NCBI GenBank assembly: GCA_965662645.1
Contig: CBFIII010000013.1
Coordinates: 8,175-72,174, forward strand
From: UBA5342 sp965662645
GTDB lineage: Bacteria > Bacteroidota > Bacteroidia > Bacteroidales > UBA5342
Length of the DNA: 64,000 nucleotides
Direction: 5' to 3'
Below are positions 34,615 to 43,440 of the stretch, piece after piece. Under the pieces are notes generated by a model. That model saw only the letters and a program-made list of their open reading frames with translations. It had not been told where the DNA came from and did not search any database. Every line of letters begins with the position of its first letter. Position 1 is the stretch's first letter. Both the position numbers and the translations under genes were made by a program.

Positions 34615-37488
34615 TTAATACTTCAACAACCGTACGGGTCCTTCTATACCAGTAGGTACTCCCCCTTTGTAGCGCTTAGTCCATACATTGGTCATCGGGT
34701 TATCTATCGATTTACAATAATTAGCTAACACTGTGGTGTAATGAATTTCTATCTCGTTCTGTCCTTCCTTAAGGTAATCCGAAATAGCATATAAGGCTTT
34801 GCCATACCAAAGCATGCCTACTTTTTCGCCATTGATATAAAGCACAGTCACGCCTTCGTTAACATCGCCCAAATCAAGATGAGTGAAACCGCCATTATTG
34901 ACAAAACTAGTCTTGTAAATCATCTCTCCACCAAAGGTACTTTGCGTTTTGTCTTTAGATTTTCCAAAGTCAATAAGCTCTGTCATTTCCCAAGTAAAGG
35001 ATTTGTTGTCTTTTCTTTTTCCAGTCACCATCCAAGTGCCATCAACTTCTTTTGAATCTTTAATTTCACGATCAAGAGCTTCAGCCTTCACACTAGGCTT
35101 TTCATCTTCGAAAATCAATAAAAGTGACTGCAAAGGATCCAAAGTGATGCTTAACTCATTCGCGTTTGAAGCATAATGGTAAGGCGTGCGTTCGCCAGTT
35201 TCAGGATTCCATACCCAAGGATATTTGCCGTCCACAGGGAAAGTAGCCTCGAAGCTTGAGGTGTTGTAGCGGTGCACATTGGTAAAGAAATAAACGTCTT
35301 TATCAGCCGTGTATTGGTGAATCTGAAAAACATTTTCGCTTGGAGCATTGATCAGCACATCGGGGGTAGTACCCGCTTGTTTAAGCATATTTTGCGTCCA
35401 AGCAAACAAGACATCTAACGACTCTGGAGCATCCAAGGTAACGAATGCTTGTGAGTGTGCTGCGAGCAAGTCCTGCAACGTCCTTTTAACCAAGACATCA
35501 TTGGTTTCAAAATCATTATAGTGCAAAGATTGTGATGGCAATTGATCAATCACGACCACTTTACCACCGGACTCTACGTAAGCCTTAATAGACAATGCAG
35601 CCTCAGGACTGATCGACTTCAAGCTTGCCAATATCAGTAAGTCATAACTCATATCGCCATAAGTGATGGCACCATCTTTCATCTCGGCGCGTTCTAAAAT
35701 GCCTTGATTGATGTATTCGCAAGAATACCCCAATTGACTAATCGGTTCCCACAACTTATAAAGGTAAGGCAAGCTAGTATGAAACTGACCTCTATTCAAA
35801 CCATAATCACCCCAAACGTCAGCTTCGGGCCCCACAATAGCCACCGACTTATCGGCTTGTGAATTTTGGAACACATAAGACAAACGGGCATTATAATCGA
35901 CCCAATGATTAAGGTGTTTCCACCACGTATTGTGCTCACTAAAGTAAGTACCAAAACACACCCAACCAGGAAACTCAACATCGGCAGGCGAATAATTATA
36001 ACCATGCAATACCGAATGATTAATACCCGTAATAAAATTCATATCATCGTGCTGCTTAATCTCCTCAAGCGTAGCATTAAAAACGGCATATACATTGGTA
36101 AAAGCCTCGCAACTAGTGATCTTTTTCCCTGTCAGGTGAGCACCTGCAGAGGCGTGCATATTCCACAACATATAACCGTGTGATTGATTCCATTTCCACA
36201 CAGAATCCTTCATCTCAACAGTATAAATCCAGTTATTACTCTCAGGAATATCTGGTATCATATAACCATCGAGCAAGCCCATCAAAAAAGGCGTACCATA
36301 AGCTTGGTAACGACACAGCACATCATTTTCAGCACAAAAGTCCTTATAAGTCTGCGTAAAATTTTCTAAAAACACTTCAACGATTAACTTATTATAGTCA
36401 TAGCGCACACGCTTTAATTGATCCTTAAACTGAGTCGTGTATTTCTTGGCATAATCCTTTTTTGAATAATCACCATAAGCCAAGTAAAAGATAAAAGGCT
36501 TCCAAGCATCCAATTTATAACCATAGGTCGCAAAGAAAAGCTCGGCAAAACCATCGGTCCAGTTAGCACCCGACACCTCAATACTATCGCAAAATAAAGC
36601 ACGAATAAGATCGCTCAAAGGAATGCCTGAACGCTCTGAGATTTTCTTCATACGAGATAAGTAAGCAATAGTCATCTCTTTTTTATAATGATCCATCACT
36701 GGCCCAGCGCCACCAGGAGCCCCTAGTGTCACATCTCTAAAATTTTGCTGAATGAGACCATAGCTCAATTGATAATTACCGCCCTGAGGAATGGTATATG
36801 ATAGTTTTCCATCTTTATCCAGATGCTTACTAAGATCGATGACTTGATCTTCAGCATTGCAATTCTCAGGTACTAGACTAACATAAGAAAGACGGTAAGT
36901 GGTTCTCTTGCTAATGTGCTGTTGGGAATGATAGGTCTTGTATCTTTTCTTGTACAAAGCAATCAAAGTAGCTTCATCTGTAGTGATCGTCGTTCCACCT
37001 TTGTACGTAATATTATCTGTCACCATACGCTGACATGTCTCTTCGTCCTTAAGGAATTCTCCACCAAAAGGCCATCCTGTACCAGCTATCATATCGGCTA
37101 TCATTCCCAAATCTTTGGTCTTTTGACAAGCATGCACGACTAAGTCTATCCATTCATCACTCATCCAAACGAGGGACTTATCTCCATTATCAGGCGCTTC
37201 AGGCATACCAATAGGATTAATCTCTACGCCACCAAAACCGACGCTTTTAAGTGATTCTAATTCGCGGTCTATCTCTTCAGCTTTAATCTTATTGCCATTC
37301 CACCACCAACGTACAAAGGGACGTGCTTCGGCAGGTGGATTTTGGAATCCGCTATACAGTTCTGCCTCTGCCTGTTCTGTAGCATCACTACTACAAGCAA
37401 AAAAGCTGGATAAAACCACAGCTAAAACAAAAATAACAAAATGCTTACTCGTCATAGACACTGACGATAATTGATGAATATTTTTCAT
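34615..37488 (-). CDS. GH106 alpha-L-rhamnosidase, lipoprotein
   Basis: 957-aa exo-alpha-L-rhamnosidase of family GH106. The lipoprotein signal (AVVLSSFFACSSDA) suggests surface or periplasmic anchoring. The N-terminus has GFQNPPAEARPFVRWWWNGN and IDRELESLKSVGFGGVEI, the family signature. DMIAGTGWPFGGEF follows, and the barrel carries LFCDSIEVSGANWTDGF with its Asp/Glu. A C-terminal sandwich (VTVLYINGEKVGMLWYGKAL) resembles that of GH2/GH106 ends. Starting at the Met eleven codons later would also leave an intact signal. It is upstream of the esterase and GH78 in one direction. With two GH78 genes it gives three different rhamnosidase types, so a rhamnose-rich polymer is probable. Confidence 0.9.
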   Translation of the reverse strand: MKNIHQLSSVSMTSKHFVIFVLAVVLSSFFACSSDATEQAEAELYSGFQNPPAEARPFVRWWWNGNKIKAEEIDRELESLKSVGFGGVEINPIGMPEAPDNGDKSLVWMSDEWIDLVVHACQKTKDLGMIADMIAGTGWPFGGEFLKDEETCQRMVTDNITYKGGTTITTDEATLIALYKKRYKTYHSQQHISKRTTYRLSYVSLVPENCNAEDQVIDLSKHLDKDGKLSYTIPQGGNYQLSYGLIQQNFRDVTLGAPGGAGPVMDHYKKEMTIAYLSRMKKISERSGIPLSDLIRALFCDSIEVSGANWTDGFAELFFATYGYKLDAWKPFIFYLAYGDYSKKDYAKKYTTQFKDQLKRVRYDYNKLIVEVFLENFTQTYKDFCAENDVLCRYQAYGTPFLMGLLDGYMIPDIPESNNWIYTVEMKDSVWKWNQSHGYMLWNMHASAGAHLTGKKITSCEAFTNVYAVFNATLEEIKQHDDMNFITGINHSVLHGYNYSPADVEFPGWVCFGTYFSEHNTWWKHLNHWVDYNARLSYVFQNSQADKSVAIVGPEADVWGDYGLNRGQFHTSLPYLYKLWEPISQLGYSCEYINQGILERAEMKDGAITYGDMSYDLLILASLKSISPEAALSIKAYVESGGKVVVIDQLPSQSLHYNDFETNDVLVKRTLQDLLAAHSQAFVTLDAPESLDVLFAWTQNMLKQAGTTPDVLINAPSENVFQIHQYTADKDVYFFTNVHRYNTSSFEATFPVDGKYPWVWNPETGERTPYHYASNANELSITLDPLQSLLLIFEDEKPSVKAEALDREIKDSKEVDGTWMVTGKRKDNKSFTWEMTELIDFGKSKDKTQSTFGGEMIYKTSFVNNGGFTHLDLGDVNEGVTVLYINGEKVGMLWYGKALYAISDYLKEGQNEIEIHYTTVLANYCKSIDNPMTNVWTKRYKGGVPTGIEGPVRLLKY

Positions 37489-37680
37489 TTTTCAAATTAT
37501 TGGATATTAAACAATAAGATCTATCACCTCCAGAGACACGACACAAGAGGGTTTACGCAACAGATCAAAAGTAAGGCATTTAAACCGCTTATGCTATAGA
37601 CAATTTGATATGTTTACTGTACAAATTGACAGCTTATGAAAAGCATAATTACCTCAGTACACAAACTATTATGAAACAAA

Positions 37681-37729
37681 AAATGTTGGCAATACCAAGC
37701 GCCCTATACGCCCTAATATTACCAATATC
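37681..37729 (-). repeat. Intergenic element upstream of GH106, copy 1
   Basis: On the minus strand it reads GATATTGGTAATATTAGG ... CTTGGTATTGCC then ATTTTTTG. It aligns with 39743-39798 upstream of the next gene, which has an 11-bp inverted repeat. The rest of the 471-bp gap (37489-37959) holds a terminator at 37843 and nothing else clear. Confidence 0.45.
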
Positions 37730-37842
37730 ATTATTCTATACTATCGTATCAAATTAATGGGCTACTATTGGCACACTATCTTTGTCACTGCATTATTCAT
37801 AATAATCACCTTCATTTTCGATCGTACCGTACGCGCTAGTTT

Positions 37843-37870
37843 AAAAAACACTTCACTGCGGTGTTTTAAG
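37843..37870 (-). terminator. Terminator of the 559-aa GH-A-like gene
   Basis: On the minus strand, stem AAAACAC/GTGTTTT with a 9-nt loop is followed by a T run, about 90 bp past the stop codon at 37960. This separates the GH-A-like gene from GH106 transcription. Confidence 0.7.
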
Positions 37871-37959
37871 TAAAAAGGCAAGATAGAGCTAACACTAGTT
37901 TACAGCTAGAAACGGTCATTACTTTCTAAAGAATAAGCTAAACAATTACAGCACAGCCA

Positions 37960-39639
37960 CTACTCTACTTCTAGGCGAAATTCAAACTTCTTGAAAGCAA
38001 ACGACGGCAAGGTCGTTTCCACACTTATCACCGACCCCTCCTTACCTTGTGAAGAAGCTTTTGTAACTACTTGTTTCCAATCACCAAAAGCATAAGGAGT
38101 CGGATTCTTATACTTTCGATAAGCCTTCTGACCTGCCACATTAAGGGTACTCATAGGATCTCCTTTTCTGTCGAAACCCTTTCTTAACCAACCTGATTCA
38201 GGTTCATTCTCCAAGAAACATTGAAGTTTATTATTGGACTTATCATAAGATAAGCTACGATAAGAAAAGATGGAACCTACAGGCACATCGGTATGTATGG
38301 AGATATCCACCTGTTCTGGCAATGCATAACTTAAAGAGTTGACATTAAAATTATAAACCAATACATCATAATCCTCAGATATTGTATCCTTTGTGAAAAT
38401 AGCATCGATATCATTATCTGACAAAGTTGCTAGACCTACTTTGGTGTGCTGATAATGATCCATTCCCACCATAGTATTGAGCACTTTTATGCCCGCAGGA
38501 TCTTCACTGCCTTGGCTATTCCCCCAACGATAGATATATTGAGCGCCATAGTTTTTATTCTTATAGAACTGATTAGAAAAAGCAAGGTCCACAATTTCTT
38601 TATGAGTACTAGCACAATTAACAAAACCATTGCCCAAGGCATTCATAGACGTAATCGTCGCATATTCCATCAGGTCTAATGTTGCTTTATTGTTCCACTT
38701 AGGATGATTCACCAAAGCGCCGAATAATTCATTAAATTTATGATTCATTTGGCGCTGTCCCTTATTCGATATAATCACATAATCAGAGATACCCCAAAAA
38801 TCGTAACTCACATCATGGTCATAACAGTACGTTATTAGGTCGTCCACAAAAGAAGCAAAAGGCTCGCCTTTATAATTCTTTGGCCTCCCTTTTTTATATA
38901 AAAAGCCAGGAGTTCGGGTATGCACCCCCACTTGCGCATGGGGCAAAACAGCCCTGATAGCTCTTTCAGTATTAGCATAATGAGCAATAAAATCAGCCTT
39001 GGTCCCAAACCAATGATCAGGCGTTTCTATCTCAGAACCTACCCTAAAACGCCATGACAATACCTTCTCTTCGCCATAGGTTTCTACAAGCTTAGTCATC
39101 AGCGCTTTTATAAACTCATGATAAGCCACCTTATCAGCAGGTGGCAGGGAATTACCATAAATAGAAATGCGCTCATTTTCTCGAAAATGCACACTATCGC
39201 ATTCTCCCTTTGGTATAAAAGTATAACCATACTGAAAGGCCCACGGTGGTTGATCAAGCACGATCTGAAGAATATCATTTTGCGATTCCACAATCTTATT
39301 TAACCGATTTATAAATGGTTCCCAACGGTAAACATACACATGATTAACCGAATCATAAAGACAAGGATCATAGTCTAGATCCCTAACTACTTTGCCTTGA
39401 GCTCTGGTATTTATACCCCCCATCATCCTCACGAGGTTGATCTTAAGGTCTGATCGGAGATTGCTCCCCTGAGTGGGACTGATACGGTTACCCACTGACC
39501 ATATATTGTGTAATGGCTCGCCCTTGGCAGAGTCATCAGTAAAATCGGCAGACAAAGTTACTTGGGCATCTAAAGATGCGAAAGCAATACCACATAAAAG
39601 AATGGCAAGCGTTTTCGTTAAGCGCAGTTTATTGATCAT
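37960..39639 (-). CDS. GH-A clan-like secreted glycosidase, family not recognised (shorter paralogue)
   Basis: 559-aa secreted protein with signal peptide (LAILLCGIAFASLDAQ). A TIM-barrel glycosidase pattern is visible: INLVRMMGGI, WAFQYGYTFIPKGE, then WRFRVGSEIETPDHWFG with Glu203 as candidate acid/base, YDFWGISDYVI, and TLDLMEYATIT with Glu325 as candidate nucleophile. GVHTRTPGFLYKKGRPKNYK is strongly conserved in the paralogue 39826-42783. The acid/base is preceded by Ser rather than the usual Asn of clan A. The C-terminal part is a beta-sandwich. I cannot name the family; distant similarity to GH39 or GH86 is possible. It has its own terminator and no T9SS domain, so it may act in the periplasm on products of the longer paralogue. 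Confidence 0.62.
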   Translation of the reverse strand: MINKLRLTKTLAILLCGIAFASLDAQVTLSADFTDDSAKGEPLHNIWSVGNRISPTQGSNLRSDLKINLVRMMGGINTRAQGKVVRDLDYDPCLYDSVNHVYVYRWEPFINRLNKIVESQNDILQIVLDQPPWAFQYGYTFIPKGECDSVHFRENERISIYGNSLPPADKVAYHEFIKALMTKLVETYGEEKVLSWRFRVGSEIETPDHWFGTKADFIAHYANTERAIRAVLPHAQVGVHTRTPGFLYKKGRPKNYKGEPFASFVDDLITYCYDHDVSYDFWGISDYVIISNKGQRQMNHKFNELFGALVNHPKWNNKATLDLMEYATITSMNALGNGFVNCASTHKEIVDLAFSNQFYKNKNYGAQYIYRWGNSQGSEDPAGIKVLNTMVGMDHYQHTKVGLATLSDNDIDAIFTKDTISEDYDVLVYNFNVNSLSYALPEQVDISIHTDVPVGSIFSYRSLSYDKSNNKLQCFLENEPESGWLRKGFDRKGDPMSTLNVAGQKAYRKYKNPTPYAFGDWKQVVTKASSQGKEGSVISVETTLPSFAFKKFEFRLEVE

Positions 39640-39742
39640 TAATAGTGTGTTCTTATTTATTAGCTGTTTAGAGCCCTATTATTTTAAAGCCAACTTTCAA
39701 AGTCGGTAAATATACTTCATTAAATCATTATTATCATTACTC

Positions 39743-39798
39743 AAAAAATGGTAATTCCAGCACCCCATTTGCTATAGCGTACTGAAATTACCAATATC
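39743..39798 (-). repeat. Intergenic inverted repeat upstream of the GH-A-like gene, copy 2
   Basis: GGTAATTCCAG and CTGAAATTACC form an 11-bp stem with one mismatch and a 21-nt loop, about 110-150 bp upstream of the 559-aa gene. It shares GATATTGGTAAT and ATTTTTTG edges with 37681-37729, before GH106. It is a candidate common regulatory site or a dispersed element. Confidence 0.5.
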
Positions 39799-39825
39799 TG
39801 TAGTTATCACTAAATATGACCTATT

Positions 39826-42783
39826 CTATTTGTAAAGTAACTTAGTCACCGATTGATTTATTTTTAACAAATACAAACCTCTAGACAAAGAGCTAAGATC
39901 AACCACATCTCCCTCTCCTAAAAGGACAGTAAGCCCTGTCATATCATATACTTGCCAAGGTTGAGAAACAGGCACATCTATATTGAATATACCATTATTA
40001 CTTGGATTTGGATAGGCAAGTAAAGACCGTTGTTGATTATCGTTTATCGCAGCTGTTTGTTCGACAAAAATCGCTTTGATCGTGATAACAGAATCCACAC
40101 TTATCGTTAATGGATTCTGAGTACTAATCGTATCACCTGTCCAAGTACTAAATTCCCATCCTGCAGCGGGCGTTGCACTTAAAGCTAAGGCTTGACCTTC
40201 TTTGTAATCACCTGTAGTGTAGTTTAATTGACCTTGGCCTTCTTGCTCAAAAGTGACTTCATAAAAAATTTCAGTAAAGACCGCTTTTACATTAAGATCG
40301 GCATCTAAGGTTATGCTTAACGGATTCTCGACACTAATAGTATCACCCGTCCATCCACTAAAAACCCATCCTGAAGCAGGAGTTGCTTCGAGCAACAATG
40401 CCTCACCATCGGCATACGTTCCACTACTATGACTTATAGAACCGTTACCATCTTGAGATATCACCACTTCACGTGCTAATGCAAAAACGGCTTTTACCGT
40501 CATCGCAGAATCTATTTTTACCGTTAATGGATTAGCTGCACTTGCGACATCACCTGTCCAGCCCGTAAATAACCACCCTGGTTCGGCAATAGCACTAAAC
40601 TTAAAGTCTTGACCTGCAAAACAAGAACCACTACTGTAGTTGACTAAGCCAAGACCGTCTTGCTCTACGGTTACAGCTACTGTTGGAGCATTTGATATCA
40701 ATTCTAGAGTATCTATTTCAAGCATCCCCTCGTTCACCTTATTGTAAATTTTGAGATCACTAATAGTGCCCGACCAAAGCGCCCAAGAGCTAAGGTCAAT
40801 CTCCAAAACATGAAACAAACTGTCATTAGCCAATGTAGGCTTTAATCTGCCACTGATAAAAGAGGTACCAGGTGCATTAACTGCCATTTGAAAGTTGGGT
40901 TCAGGTGTCGTATTCTTAATCACCATACGCATGCTATCAAAAAGGCTGGCTTTAATATTGAGATCAGTCACTCCCGCCATAGGAAAACCAGAACCATCCG
41001 AAAACGTCAAGGACAACTTATCATTATCTGTATTGACAGCCATACCACTAGTACGAGAAGCCCAAGGAGAAAAATCGTCAGAAGATGTCCACTGCACTTG
41101 GGTGGGAGCAATAACTGAGACAAATTCAGATTCGAAGCGAAACTCAAATTTCTTGTACGAAAATGAAGCCACATCAGCTTCAACTAATACCATAGAACCA
41201 GACTCCCCATCAGTACGAGGCACCGTGACTACACTTTTCCAGTCGTTAAAAACAGTGGGTTTATAATCGGTAAAAGCTTGGTATTTTGTGTAGCCCGCAT
41301 CCGTTAGTGTGCGACTAGGGTCTCCTTTTTCATCCCATCCTGACATCACCCAACTAGTGCCTTCTTTCAATAAGAACTGTTGCAGCTTATTCTGTTCTAT
41401 ACCGAAGTTATTATTACGATAATACAATTTAGCCCCTACTGGCAATGCCGTTGCAAAGGAGAGTTTCACGGGTTCATCGGCTACATAATTAAGCGATTTT
41501 GCATTATTACTATACACCATAACGTCGTATCCTGCCGCATTGGCCGCATAAATAGCATCCAACTGGTTAGTGCTCGTCTTAGGACTACCCGACTTATGCG
41601 TTTCATAACGTAATTCGCCTAACATAGCACGCAGTTCACCTATAGGTCCGTAATCGTCACCATTACGTAATCCCCATCGGAATATTTTATCTATTCCCTT
41701 GCGGAAGAACATATGCGACAAGCCCAACTCTACCATATCTTTATGCGAAGTCTCACAATTAAGATACACGCCACCATCGGGAGGAGTCATCGTAATTACC
41801 GTTGAATATTCCATCATATCTAGCGTGCAGTCAGCATTCCATTTAGGATGTTCTTGCATGGGTTTATAGTAATCATCATACTTTGTTGTGATGTCACGGT
41901 ACTTTTCGCCATTAATAAGCACATAGTCGGAGATGCCCCAGAAATCATACTGTATACTACTGTCAGCACAATATTCTATCAGACCATCCACAAAAGAAGC
42001 AAAGGGCTCTCCTTTATAGTTCTTAGGGACACCATTTTTATATATAAAACCTGGCGTTCTGGTATGCAAGCCAATCTTAGCATCGGGCAATACTGAACGG
42101 ACTGCTTTTTCTGTATTAGCAAAATGGGCAATAAAATCTTGTTTTGTCCCAAACCAGTGGTCAGGTGTTTCTATTTCGGAACCTACTCTGAAACGCCACG
42201 ACATAACCTCTTCTTCTCCAAAAGTCTCAACCAGTTTCTCCATCATCGCTTGGATAAAATCGAAATAAGCTTCTTTATCAGCAGGCGGCAATGAATTACC
42301 ATAGATAGAAACCTTTTCGTCCTCACGGAAATGAATGTTATCTATCGTACCTTCAGGAATAAATTCATACCCATATTGAAAAGCCCACGGCACCTGATCG
42401 AGCACCAATTGATGAATTTTAGTTTGACCATCTACAATTTTTGAAAGACGAGTCAATAACGGTTCCCAATTATAGACATAAACATCATTCTCCGAATCGT
42501 AACTAACAGGATCATAATCTAAATCAGGAACTTTTACACCATCCACCTTCTTCACAATACCACCTATCATACGTACGAGATTGATATCTGTACCTGAACG
42601 AACATTAGAACCATTGGTTGGGCTAATACGGTTGGCCACATCCCATATTTCGTGCAAAGCTTCTTGCTTATCCACATCACTTGTAAAATCTGTTGATAGT
42701 GTGACCTGAGCTTCTATATTTAGAACACTCAAAACACACCACATAACTGTAATCATCTTTCTCAACAATTTATTTTTTTTCAT
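39826..42783 (-). CDS. GH-A clan-like secreted glycosidase with three InlB-type repeats and T9SS domain
   Basis: 985-aa protein from MKKNKLLRKMITVMWCVL; eight upstream codons are open but weaken the signal peptide. The catalytic region (about 25-555) parallels the 559-aa gene, with WRFRVGSEIETPDHWFG, IGLHTRTPGFIYKNG and LDMMEYSTVIT. A jelly-roll domain (about 560-715, PWASRTSGMAVNTDN) follows. Three InlB-type repeats of about 80 residues come next, each with GWxFxxWTGDxxSxxNPLT. The C-terminus is a T9SS domain (AYPNPSNNGIFNIDV, LSRGLYLLKINQ). It should be on the cell surface, cutting the polymer before import, with the short paralogue finishing in the periplasm. This division of labour is inferred from the domains. 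Confidence 0.7.
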   Translation of the reverse strand: MKKNKLLRKMITVMWCVLSVLNIEAQVTLSTDFTSDVDKQEALHEIWDVANRISPTNGSNVRSGTDINLVRMIGGIVKKVDGVKVPDLDYDPVSYDSENDVYVYNWEPLLTRLSKIVDGQTKIHQLVLDQVPWAFQYGYEFIPEGTIDNIHFREDEKVSIYGNSLPPADKEAYFDFIQAMMEKLVETFGEEEVMSWRFRVGSEIETPDHWFGTKQDFIAHFANTEKAVRSVLPDAKIGLHTRTPGFIYKNGVPKNYKGEPFASFVDGLIEYCADSSIQYDFWGISDYVLINGEKYRDITTKYDDYYKPMQEHPKWNADCTLDMMEYSTVITMTPPDGGVYLNCETSHKDMVELGLSHMFFRKGIDKIFRWGLRNGDDYGPIGELRAMLGELRYETHKSGSPKTSTNQLDAIYAANAAGYDVMVYSNNAKSLNYVADEPVKLSFATALPVGAKLYYRNNNFGIEQNKLQQFLLKEGTSWVMSGWDEKGDPSRTLTDAGYTKYQAFTDYKPTVFNDWKSVVTVPRTDGESGSMVLVEADVASFSYKKFEFRFESEFVSVIAPTQVQWTSSDDFSPWASRTSGMAVNTDNDKLSLTFSDGSGFPMAGVTDLNIKASLFDSMRMVIKNTTPEPNFQMAVNAPGTSFISGRLKPTLANDSLFHVLEIDLSSWALWSGTISDLKIYNKVNEGMLEIDTLELISNAPTVAVTVEQDGLGLVNYSSGSCFAGQDFKFSAIAEPGWLFTGWTGDVASAANPLTVKIDSAMTVKAVFALAREVVISQDGNGSISHSSGTYADGEALLLEATPASGWVFSGWTGDTISVENPLSITLDADLNVKAVFTEIFYEVTFEQEGQGQLNYTTGDYKEGQALALSATPAAGWEFSTWTGDTISTQNPLTISVDSVITIKAIFVEQTAAINDNQQRSLLAYPNPSNNGIFNIDVPVSQPWQVYDMTGLTVLLGEGDVVDLSSLSRGLYLLKINQSVTKLLYK

Positions 42784-42910
42784 TCTAATAGGTTTAATAG
42801 TAATCACAAAAAAAACAAGTAAACATCCCTTGTCATTTTATTAAAAAAAGTCTCAGAAAACACCCAAAGCTAAAAAAAGCTTTTCATATCACTACACATA
42901 AAATCTCGCA

Positions 42911-43372
42911 TCAGACCTCATAATTACTGATGTATCAATGCCAGGCATCAGTGGCATTGATCTACTCAAAACAATCAAAAGAAAGCAGAAAAAGTACGCC
43001 ACTCCCCCCCCCAAACCAATGGTTATAGTGGAACACAATTTTATTGCAAAAGCAGATAAAGTCATTGAAGACAATTTGCAGAATCCACAATTTGAAATAG
43101 AGGATTTACTTCAGAAACTGAAGGTGAGTAAAACAACATTAGGTCGAAAACTAAAAGCAGAAACACAACTAAATACATCAGCTTTCGTAAGAGATGTGCG
43201 ATTAAGAAATGCAATAAAACTGATCTGTAACAAGCAATTCAGCACCCAAGAAATCGCTGCTTATGTAGGATATAATTCTACCTCTTACTTCATCAGAACG
43301 TTTAAAACCAAATATGGAGTCACACCTAAAGAGTATCAAGAACAAGCAAAAGAAAATAATGACAAAGACTAA
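42911..43372 (+). pseudogene. Hybrid two-component regulator fragment (receiver piece plus AraC domain)
   Basis: Plus-strand DNA matches the receiver middle and the AraC end of the intact hybrid regulator. SMPGISGIDLLKTIK is followed directly by RKQKKYATPPPKPM, so about 53 codons of the receiver are missing. FIAKADKVIEDNLQNPQFEI then leads into VSKTTLGRKLKAETQLNT and YNSTSYFIRTFKTKYGVT, an intact helix-turn-helix domain. A C9 run is at 43004-43012. A possible start is the Met at 42938, giving 144 aa, so a free AraC domain could still be made. The matching receiver start is at 29804-30081; both hold the LLKTIK segment. Confidence 0.85.
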
Positions 43373-43375
43373 TAT

Positions 43376-43413
43376 GACTAAGCACCTATGCCATTAGGCA
43401 TAGATGCTGAGTC
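43376..43413. terminator. Strong hairpin between the AraC fragment and the sulfatase
   Basis: GACTAAGCA, a base, CTATGCC pairs with GGCATAG, a base, TGCTGAGTC around a 4-nt loop, about 16 bp of stem with a few mismatches. It lies 3 bp after the stop of the AraC fragment and 27 bp after the sulfatase stop on the other strand. No long T run follows, so it may block both transcripts by structure alone. Confidence 0.55.
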
Positions 43414-43440
43414 CCCTTTCAGTAGATGACACTAAAAAAC

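Noticed and set aside
37671..37757. 28-codon hydrophobic plus-strand frame (MKQKMLAIPSALYALILPI...)
   Set aside because: It overlaps the repeated intergenic element and has no match or start signals. A chance frame is likely.
42868..42892. AAAGCT...AGCTTTT hairpin upstream of the long GH-A-like gene
   Set aside because: Short A/T-rich stem without a clear T tract. It may be chance.
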